Of a stretch of 64,000 nucleotides of DNA, positions 49,078-56,320 are shown piece after piece. The notes under the pieces were generated by a model. That model saw nothing but the letters and a program-made list of their open reading frames with translations, ran no database searches and was not told where the DNA came from. Position numbers and translations under genes: made by a program. Each line of letters begins with the position of its first letter. The first letter of the stretch is position 1. The DNA is from Dokdonella_A sp963834755 (GTDB taxonomy: Bacteria > Pseudomonadota > Gammaproteobacteria > Xanthomonadales > Rhodanobacteraceae), in NCBI GenBank assembly GCA_963834755.1, contig CAWICQ010000012.1, positions 682,001-746,000 on the forward strand, read 5' to 3'.

Positions 49078-50706
49078 TCAATCGAATCCGTCCGCGAAGA
49101 TCTCGTCGTCTGGACCGCCCTGCCATTCGAAGGCGCCGATGTCCGTCGCCGCTCCGAAGGTGCGCGGGAATCCCGAGCCGCGTTGATCGAACGGCTTGTT
49201 GAATCCGTTGATGCCGCTATCGATCGCCGGACTCCCATGCATGAGCGCGCGCGTGCGCGTCGGGCCACCGTTTTGGGCGAGGGCTCCGAGCATCGGATCG
49301 GTGCCCTCGATGGTGTCCGGCGGGAACGACGATCCGGACACCTCGATCAGATCGTGATCGCCCGAGATCGTCGCGGTGGAGACGAAATCGAACGAGTAGG
49401 CGAAGGTCGATGTGTTGTTCGAGACGATCGTGCTCTCCAGGAACACGCCTTCGCTTGCGACATACAGTCCGGCAAACGGGCCGCCGGTGCGATTGAACGC
49501 GATCGTGCTGCCATAGATCGACGCCGGCAAGCCGATGAAGACGGCCGTCGATTGGGTCGCCGAATTGTCCGAAACGGTCGAGTTGCCGATTCGCAGATTG
49601 CTTCCGTTGACGCCGCCATAGGTCGCGAAGATGCCGGCGTTGTTGGCGGCGGCGTTGTGATCGATCGACGTACCGAATATCCGGCCACCGCTGTGGGCGT
49701 AGACGCCGCCGCCGTCGCTGGTGCTGCCATCAGCGCTGTTGTAGCTGATCGTTGTTCCGTAAGTCGAGAGTGTGTCGGTGGCGCGCAAGCCGCCGCCGCG
49801 GGCAATGCCCGATGACGCCGAGGCGGCGTTGCCGCTGAGCGTCGTGTAGGTCAACGCGATGGCGCCGCGCGCATCGATGCCGCCGCCGAATGCGGAACCG
49901 CCGGCGATCTGCTGACTGACGGAGTTACCCGAGATCACGCTGCTGATGATGTTCGACGTTCCGGACACACTCATTCCGCCGCCATATGCCGCGTCGGCGC
50001 TGCCTCCTAGGGTGAAGGCGACCTTATTGCCGGATATCGTGCTGCCCTCGATTAGCGCGTTCATCGCCGCGATGCCGCCCCCCGCGGCCAGAAAGCCGCT
50101 GTAGGCGCTGCTGTTCGACACTTCGCTGTCCACCATTTTCACGTAGCCCGCCTTGATTGCGCCGCCGGCTGCGGCATCGGCCGCTCCGGCGAGCACGGTG
50201 CAGTTCGTGACGACCGTGTTCTTGAGGTAAACACTTTGCGCGTAGACGCAGCCGCCGAACGCGACTCCACTGCTCGGCCGATACTTGCCGCCGCTGAGGT
50301 GTAGGGTGTCGAGCGTGAGATTGCGGCCCGCGAAGATTCGCGACTGGGCGTTGTACGCCTGGATGTCCAGGTAGACACCGGCCTGCCCGCGAATCGTCAG
50401 GTCGGTTGCGGCGACGCCGATCTGCCCGTTAAGCAGGGTGATGGTGCTGCAGGAGAGCCCGCCGACGTCGACGATGTCGCCGCTGTTCGCCGCCGCGACG
50501 ACGGAGCGCAGCGTGCCGGGACTGCCATCATCCGCGCAGCTTGTCACCGGCAGCACCGAGTGCGGCACCTGCGTGTGCGCTGGTGCGAAATCGGCGGGCG
50601 CGGGCGCGGAACGTGGAACGGCGATCGGGATCGCCGCCGCTGATGCGCCGGCGAGACCCATCGTGATGCAGGCGGCTAGCGATGAACACGTTCGACGGTC
50701 GCGCAT
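49078..50706 (-). CDS. Secreted beta-helix protein with D-x-I-F tail
   Basis: 542 residues from ATG 50706 with a signal peptide (about residues 1-25, 'ACITMGLAGASAAAI'). The head reads 'VTSCADDGSPGTLRSVVAAA' and 'GDIVDVGGLSCSTITLLNGQ', a variant of the NCNDSG head with Ser-Cys-Ala. The central beta-helix is full of 'GSTISGNKVAF'-type rungs. 'ALAQNGGPTRTRALMHGSPA', 'DQRGSGFPRTFGAATDIGAF' and the tail DDEIFADGFD complete the C-terminus. A conserved 25-bp motif lies 89 bp upstream of the start codon. It is probably surface-located. Confidence 0.9.
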   Translation of the reverse strand: MRDRRTCSSLAACITMGLAGASAAAIPIAVPRSAPAPADFAPAHTQVPHSVLPVTSCADDGSPGTLRSVVAAANSGDIVDVGGLSCSTITLLNGQIGVAATDLTIRGQAGVYLDIQAYNAQSRIFAGRNLTLDTLHLSGGKYRPSSGVAFGGCVYAQSVYLKNTVVTNCTVLAGAADAAAGGAIKAGYVKMVDSEVSNSSAYSGFLAAGGGIAAMNALIEGSTISGNKVAFTLGGSADAAYGGGMSVSGTSNIISSVISGNSVSQQIAGGSAFGGGIDARGAIALTYTTLSGNAASASSGIARGGGLRATDTLSTYGTTISYNSADGSTSDGGGVYAHSGGRIFGTSIDHNAAANNAGIFATYGGVNGSNLRIGNSTVSDNSATQSTAVFIGLPASIYGSTIAFNRTGGPFAGLYVASEGVFLESTIVSNNTSTFAYSFDFVSTATISGDHDLIEVSGSSFPPDTIEGTDPMLGALAQNGGPTRTRALMHGSPAIDSGINGFNKPFDQRGSGFPRTFGAATDIGAFEWQGGPDDEIFADGFD

Positions 50707-51141
50707 TCGCAGGTCCTCCGGGGAAGGCGTCCGGGCATAGACGACTGCCTCCCACGGTGCGCGCGATGCGCGCTCATTTCATCTCCGGGCGCGTGGCATA
50801 TTTCTGGGAGATTTCCTGCAGACGATCATCCGGGGGCCGTTCATGCGCAACACCCTCAGTGCTGGAGCGTGATCCTGCGACTTCTGCGCAGGGCACTGCC
50901 GACCCGCGTCTCATGAACCTCGAACGGATGGCTCCATAGGAAGGGCCGGTTGCAACGTTCCGCAACGGCGCTTCCGCGCACATGGTTGGCGGTGATGTCG
51001 TCCCGCTTCTTCAACCGTTTAGAAATAGATCAGGCTACCCTGTAGCCCTTCGCTGACCTTGTTCGGCGAAGTCGCTCGGGGTCAGCATGCCGGGCGGGTC
51101 TTGTCGCGACATTGGATCAGCCGAAGCGATGAGTGTGCGAC
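50707..51141. other. Intergenic region with conserved motif
   Basis: About 435 bp separating two tandem beta-helix genes. It holds motif copy B (listed separately); no gene or T-run hairpin is evident. Confidence 0.5.
50795..50819 (-). promoter_or_regulatory. Conserved 25-bp motif, copy B
   Basis: Plus-strand sequence GGCATATTTCTGG then GAGATTTCCTGC, 89 bp upstream of the beta-helix gene starting at 50706. It differs from copy C (52973) at two of 25 positions. Flanking DNA is unrelated between copies, which argues for a binding site rather than a duplicated segment. Confidence 0.6.
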
Positions 51142-52851
51142 TCATTCGAATCCATTCTCGAAAATGGTGTCGTCGGCACTCGTCTGCACCTCATATGCGC
51201 CGATATCGGCCCCGCTGCCAAAGACGCGCAGATAGGGCGAGCCGCGCTGGTCGTACATTGCATCGTAGGGGTTGCTGCCGGCATCGATAGCCGGACTTCC
51301 CGGCATCAATGCATGAGTCCGTGTGGGGCCTCCATTGTCCGCCAAGGCTGACAGCATAGGATCCGTGGCGACGATCGTATCGGGCGGTACGGCAGTTGCA
51401 GGAACTTCGATCAGGTCGTGCGAGCCTGTGACGGCAGCACGCGCGACCAAGTCGAATCCGGTGCCACCATCCGACGCGTTGTTCGCGATGATCGTGCTCT
51501 CGATGTCGGCATCGCCGCCGGGATACAGATAGAGGCCGGCGCTGGTCCCGGCTGCCGTATTGAAAGCGATGGTACTGCTGTACACGGCAAGCGGGAGCGA
51601 CGCGAAAACGGCCGATGACGCAGAGGATCGATTGCCCGAGATCGTGCTGTCGACAATGTCTGCCGTCTGTCCCGCGACGTAGCTTCCGAGAACGAGTGCG
51701 CTGTTGTTGCGTCCGCTGTTGTGATCGATGGTCGAGCTGAAGACGATGGAATCACCTGTAATGACGAGGCCGCCGCCGTCTCCGCCCGCCACATTGTCGT
51801 AGACCGCGGTGTATTGGAGATTGACGGGATTGCCAAAAAGATAAAGTCCGCCGCCGCGCGCGTTATCTTCGACTGCGGAATTTTCGACCGTGTTGCCGCT
51901 GATCGTGCTCTGGATGATGTTCGCTCCGCTGAAAGCGGCGACGCCACCGCCGCGTGCGGAATATCCAGCGGAAGCACACGTGACAGAGTTGTTCTCGACA
52001 TGGCTGCCCGTCAAGCGCAGGTAGCCCACGACCGAGAGCCCACCGCCGCTGGGCGCAAAGGGACTCGGCTGCGATGCGGAATTTCCGCTGATGACGCTGT
52101 TGCTGATCGTGGCGTTACCTTCAACGTCGACGCCTCCGCCATCGCCGTCAGTCGTCACGTTGTCCGCAACAAGGCTTGCATCCATCGTAAGGTTGCCGAG
52201 CACGAGCATCGCCCCAGCGCCGCCGTCGGTAGACATGCACGACGACAGCGTTACGCGCGCGAGGTCCGCGTTGGCATCCACGAACACGCAACCGCCGCCG
52301 CCATCGTAGACACCGTCCGCGATCGCCAGATCGCGCAGCGTAGTCGTCCCGTTGCCGGCCGAAAAATCGAAGACTTCGTCGGCGCTATTGCCGTCAATGG
52401 TCAACAGGCTTTGGCCGGGTCCCTGAATCGTCAGATTGCTGACGTACGTCGCAATCTGACCACTGGTTAACGAGATCGTCGTGCAGCTCAGCTGCGACAG
52501 GTCGATGGTGTCGCCGCTCACGGCGCTTGCGATGACCTGTCTCAAGCTGCCGGCGCCGTTGTCGTTACAGTTCGTGACTGCCAATACGTTGGGCGCACGC
52601 GGAGCAGCGCTCGCCTCGAGCAAGCGGTCATTCGCTCCGGACGCGTCGAGCGCAAGACCGATAGCGGTCGCGATGAGCAGGTTGCGCGGCCATCCGTTCG
52701 ATCGTTTTGACGGCCTTGCAGCGACGGATACCGGCGATGACATTCGTATCGTTGAGGCGGCGCTCACACCGCTCGGCCTGGGGCGATTTCTTGCTGTCGC
52801 GGTACGGCTAACGGTCGCCGAGCCTGCCAAAGGTTCGCTCACGGATGACAT
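51142..52851 (-). CDS. Secreted beta-helix protein with D-x-I-F tail
   Basis: 569 residues from ATG 52851 (MSSVSEPLAGS); an in-frame start at 52929 exists. The N-terminus is long: about 50 residues precede a hydrophobic stretch 'NLLIATAIGLALDASGA', which acts as the signal. The head is 'VTNCNDNGAGSLRQVIASAV' with 'GDTIDLSQLSCTTISLTSGQ'. The beta-helix follows, then 'ALADNGGPTRTHALMPGSPA', 'DQRGSPYLRVFGSGADIGAY' and the tail DDTIFENGFE. It is paralogous to the genes at 49078 and 2674. Motif copy C lies 122 bp upstream. Confidence 0.9.
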   Translation of the reverse strand: MSSVSEPLAGSATVSRTATARNRPRPSGVSAASTIRMSSPVSVAARPSKRSNGWPRNLLIATAIGLALDASGANDRLLEASAAPRAPNVLAVTNCNDNGAGSLRQVIASAVSGDTIDLSQLSCTTISLTSGQIATYVSNLTIQGPGQSLLTIDGNSADEVFDFSAGNGTTTLRDLAIADGVYDGGGGCVFVDANADLARVTLSSCMSTDGGAGAMLVLGNLTMDASLVADNVTTDGDGGGVDVEGNATISNSVISGNSASQPSPFAPSGGGLSVVGYLRLTGSHVENNSVTCASAGYSARGGGVAAFSGANIIQSTISGNTVENSAVEDNARGGGLYLFGNPVNLQYTAVYDNVAGGDGGGLVITGDSIVFSSTIDHNSGRNNSALVLGSYVAGQTADIVDSTISGNRSSASSAVFASLPLAVYSSTIAFNTAAGTSAGLYLYPGGDADIESTIIANNASDGGTGFDLVARAAVTGSHDLIEVPATAVPPDTIVATDPMLSALADNGGPTRTHALMPGSPAIDAGSNPYDAMYDQRGSPYLRVFGSGADIGAYEVQTSADDTIFENGFE

Positions 52852-53403
52852 ATGCAGAGATCCTCGCGATGATTTGTTCCGAAAACGCACGTGGGCTTGG
52901 CAATTCGTTCGTTGGCGCGGCAACGTCAAGAAGCTTGGGCGCGCCTACGCACAAAATCCTTGCAACGGACGTGGCATTTTTCTGGCAGATTTCCTGCTTA
53001 AGGCTCACGGCGACGCGCAGGGCGCGGCCCGTTCTGTTCGGCGGCTTGAAGGTTGCGGATGGCGAAGACCACAGCTCGCGACGCGTCGATCTCGCGAATA
53101 GAGCCACTCAGCTCGGCTCGGCGTGCAGCGACAATCGTCCGATGATGAACGAACGGGTTCCGTCGGGATCGCCCCGGCGGCGAGCGTTGGTGATTACCTC
53201 AACTGCGGCGGCGCCCGTGTCGGTGTTTAGAGCGTGGACGCTGACCCATGAGATCGTTCAGTGGTCGGCACCAGCTAGGGTCCACCAAGATAGCTGACCA
53301 CGTGGGCCCCAGGTGGTGCCCACCACGCGTCGAGGTGTAGAGCCTGCGCGCACGGACGCGGCGCGTTACGCGCGCGTGAGGTCCGCCGCGCGGCGGCGTC
53401 GCG
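52852..53403. other. Intergenic region with conserved motif
   Basis: About 550 bp. It contains motif copy C. On the minus strand, 53109-53240 reads as an uninterrupted stretch ending 'RSFIIGRLSLHAEPS' and a stop, possibly the C-terminal remnant of a lost gene that I cannot name. Confidence 0.4.
52973..52997 (-). promoter_or_regulatory. Conserved 25-bp motif, copy C
   Basis: Plus-strand sequence GGCATTTTTCTGG then CAGATTTCCTGC, 122 bp upstream of the beta-helix gene at 52851. It is intermediate between copies A and B, two mismatches from each. On the gene's strand it reads as two CAG-A-rich half-sites 12 bp apart. Confidence 0.6.
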
Positions 53404-55617
53404 TCAGTCGAAGCCGTCCGCGAAGATGTCGTCTTCGTTTGGCGGCGTCGGTGGCGTCGACTGCGGCCCGGTCAATGGCAGCGTGCGCAGCCGCGTTCCG
53501 GTCAGCGCCGCAAACGCGTTCGCGATGGCCGGTGCGATCGGCGGGACGCCGGGCTCGCCGACGCCGCCGATCGGCGGTCCGCCCTCGATGACCTGGACCG
53601 TGACGACGGGCATGTCGCGCATGCGCAGCATCTTGTAGTGATTGTAGTTGCGCGGCGAGACGGCGCCGGCGGTGAACGTCATCTGGCCCCAGAGCGCGGC
53701 CGTCATGCCTTGCGCGATAGCGCCTTGCAGCTGCGCTTCGACCGTGTCCGGATTGATGACGCGGCCGCAGTCGATCACGCAAGCGACGCTGTGCACCTTG
53801 ATCTGCAGCGGGGTCGCACCGGAGATCTCGACGACCTGTGCGACGATGCTGCCGAACGCGGCGTGGAACGCAATGCCGCGTGCATGTCCGCTCGGCAGCG
53901 ACGTGCCCCAGCCGCCAAGCGCCGCCGCCGCGTTCAGAACCGCGAGCGAGCGCGCGTCGTTGGCGAGCAGACGGCGACGGAACTCAAGCGCATCGGCGCC
54001 GGCCAACAGCGCGAGCTCGTCGAGCGCGCTCTCGACCATGAAGGCGTTGATCGAATTCCCGACCGAGCGCCAGAAGCCGACCGGCACGCCAGCCGTGTGG
54101 CGCGTGTACTCGACCTGCCGCGTACCGAACGCATACGCCTGCGCGATCGCCCCGTCGACCGCCTGCGAGTCGACATCGTTCGGACCGATCCAGCCGCGCT
54201 GGAACAGGATCGACGGCGAGACGTTGCGATACCACCACGCGACGACATTGCCGGCGGCGTCGAGACCGGCGCGCACGCGCACCAGCGCCATCGGTCGGTA
54301 CTGGTCGTTCGCGAAGTCCTCCTCGCGCGGCCAGGTCAGCTTGACCGGCTGTCCGATCGCCATCGAGACGCGGACCGCCTGCGCGACATAGTCGAGTTCG
54401 AACTTGCGGCCGAGACCGCCGCCCATGAACGTGCAGTGCACGGCGACCTGATCGGGCGTGAGTCCGGTCAGCGCCGCAGCCGTGATCTGCACGAGGCCCG
54501 GCGCCTGCGTCGGCGCCCAGATCTCGCAGTTGGTCGCGGTCACTGACGCCGTGCAGTTCATCGATTCCAGCGTCGCGTGCGCGAGATACGGCACGTCGTA
54601 ATACAGATCAACCTGCTGCGCCGCGCCGGCGAGCGCTGCAGCGATGTCGCCATCGGTCTCGGCAACCGCGGTGGTCGACGAGAAGATCAGCTCGCGCGCC
54701 TGCGCCGCGATGACCGCGTTGTCGAGGTCGGCCGACGACGCCGGAATTGACCAGTTGACGTTGAGCTGCTCCGCCGCCTGCATGGCGGCGTACGTATCGT
54801 TTGCGACGACCGCGACCGCGTTGTCGAGCGCGACCACCGCGATGGCGCCGGGCGGAGTCGACGGCGGGCTGGCAACGGTTCCGCCGAGCGTCGGGCAGTG
54901 CTTGATCACCGCATACACCATGCCCGGCACGGTCACGTCGATGCCGAAGATCGCGGTGCCGTCGCATTTGGACGGAATGTCGAGGCGCGGCACCGACGTG
55001 CCGATCAGGCGCAGATCGGAGTCCGGAGTCAGCGCCGGATTGGTCGGCGGCGTCCGCAGCGCTGCGCCCGCGGCGAGCTGGCCGTAGGTGAGCACGGCGT
55101 TGTTCTGCGTGTTGACAACGGTGCCGTTGCCGATTGCGCTGCAGACACTGGGGTCGACGCCCCAGACGCTCGCGGCCTCGGCGATGAGCATGTCGCGTGC
55201 CGCGGCGCCGGCCGTGCGCAGCGCGTCGTAGTAGCCGCGCACGCTCATGCTGCCGCCGGTGAGCTGCGCGCCGGTGCCTGGATTGACGAAGGCCGGATCG
55301 GGAGGAGCTACCACGCCGGTCACCTGCGACCAATCGACCATCAGGTCTTCGGCGACGATCTGCGGCAGCGCCGAGATCACGCCCTGACCCATCTCCTGGC
55401 TGCCGACGTAGATCGTGATGCTGTTGTCGCTGCCGATCAGGATCCACGAATTGACGACCGCGTCCGCAGGTTGCGGTGGCGCTCCGGCGGCGCGCGCAAG
55501 GCGACCGACCAGCGGGAACGAGAAGCCGATCATCATGCCGCCCGCGGCGGCACTGGATACGAGAAAACGCCGCCGCGAGAGTCCGCTCGCGACGAGCTCG
55601 CGCTCGGGCCGGGTCAT
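53404..55617 (-). CDS. Molybdopterin hydroxylase large subunit (IorB-like) with Tat signal and D-x-I-F tail
   Basis: 737 residues from ATG 55617, which overlaps the small-subunit stop (ATGA). A twin-arginine signal 'SRRRFLVSSAAAGG' shows export in folded form. The Mo-cofactor domain has 'VNSWILIGSDNSITIYVGSQ', 'MGGGLGRKFELDYVAQAVRV', 'GFWRSVGNSINAFMVESALD' and, near the end, 'GGVGEPGVPPIAPAIANAF' with the catalytic Glu. These match isoquinoline 1-oxidoreductase/membrane-type aldehyde dehydrogenase beta subunits. The C-terminus, DDIFADGFD, is the tail seen on beta-helix proteins. It hydroxylates an aldehyde or N-heterocycle outside the cytoplasm and passes electrons to the 2Fe-2S subunit. Confidence 0.92.
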   Translation of the reverse strand: MTRPERELVASGLSRRRFLVSSAAAGGMMIGFSFPLVGRLARAAGAPPQPADAVVNSWILIGSDNSITIYVGSQEMGQGVISALPQIVAEDLMVDWSQVTGVVAPPDPAFVNPGTGAQLTGGSMSVRGYYDALRTAGAAARDMLIAEAASVWGVDPSVCSAIGNGTVVNTQNNAVLTYGQLAAGAALRTPPTNPALTPDSDLRLIGTSVPRLDIPSKCDGTAIFGIDVTVPGMVYAVIKHCPTLGGTVASPPSTPPGAIAVVALDNAVAVVANDTYAAMQAAEQLNVNWSIPASSADLDNAVIAAQARELIFSSTTAVAETDGDIAAALAGAAQQVDLYYDVPYLAHATLESMNCTASVTATNCEIWAPTQAPGLVQITAAALTGLTPDQVAVHCTFMGGGLGRKFELDYVAQAVRVSMAIGQPVKLTWPREEDFANDQYRPMALVRVRAGLDAAGNVVAWWYRNVSPSILFQRGWIGPNDVDSQAVDGAIAQAYAFGTRQVEYTRHTAGVPVGFWRSVGNSINAFMVESALDELALLAGADALEFRRRLLANDARSLAVLNAAAALGGWGTSLPSGHARGIAFHAAFGSIVAQVVEISGATPLQIKVHSVACVIDCGRVINPDTVEAQLQGAIAQGMTAALWGQMTFTAGAVSPRNYNHYKMLRMRDMPVVTVQVIEGGPPIGGVGEPGVPPIAPAIANAFAALTGTRLRTLPLTGPQSTPPTPPNEDDIFADGFD

Positions 55618-56072
55618 GACGGGTTCCTCAGCGCGGCAGCCGCAGCATGGATCGCGGCGCGGATGCGTTGGTACGTGCCGCACGCGCAGATGTTGTCCAT
55701 CGAGTCGTCGATGTCGGCGTCGGTAGGATTGCTGTTCTGGCGCAACAGTGCAGCGGCGGCCATCAGCATGCCCGACTGGCAGTAGCCGCATTGCGGAACC
55801 TGATTCGCGATCCACGCCTGCTGCAATGGCGCCATGATCGCGGCCAGCCCTTCGATCGTCGTGATCTGGCGGCCTTGCGCTTCGCCGACGTCCATGTCGC
55901 ACGAGCGCTCGTACTCGTTGTCGACGAGCACCGTGCATGCGCCGCAAACCTCGATGCCGCATCCGTATTTCGTGCCGGTCAACCCGAGGTGATCGCGTAA
56001 GACCCAGAGCAGCGGCGTGGAAGAATCGACGTTGACCTGATGGTCGACGCCATTGACTGTCAGCGTGATCAT
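55614..56072 (-). CDS. [2Fe-2S] subunit of molybdenum hydroxylase (IorA-like)
   Basis: 152 residues from ATG 56072, behind GGAG. Eight cysteines bind two clusters: C38, C43, C46 and C58 (plant-ferredoxin type, 'YGCGIEVCGACTVLVDN') and C95, C98, C129, C131 ('CGYCQSGM', 'NICACGTYQRIR'). No signal peptide, as usual: the folded complex is exported with the Tat-tagged large subunit. It carries electrons from the Mo centre to an external acceptor. The divergent nine-haem cytochrome gene starts 249 bp away. Confidence 0.93.
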   Translation of the reverse strand: MITLTVNGVDHQVNVDSSTPLLWVLRDHLGLTGTKYGCGIEVCGACTVLVDNEYERSCDMDVGEAQGRQITTIEGLAAIMAPLQQAWIANQVPQCGYCQSGMLMAAAALLRQNSNPTDADIDDSMDNICACGTYQRIRAAIHAAAAALRNPS

Positions 56073-56320
56073 GGCTTCTCCGCTCGAAGGTACCGACGAA
56101 CCCTGCGCACGGCGGAGGGTACTCGTTTTCGGCGGCGACGCCGTGAAGGTCATCACGCTGCGCGCGCTCGCGAGAATCGCGTACCACGCGAATGATTCTC
56201 AGGCGTGCTTCGACTACGTAACGCAAGCGCGAATCCATCGTCAGCGATTTGATGCAGATCACATCCGGCCGCTGTCGCCCTGCTAGGATCGCGCGACGTC
56301 CGCGGACGAAGGAGTCGACA

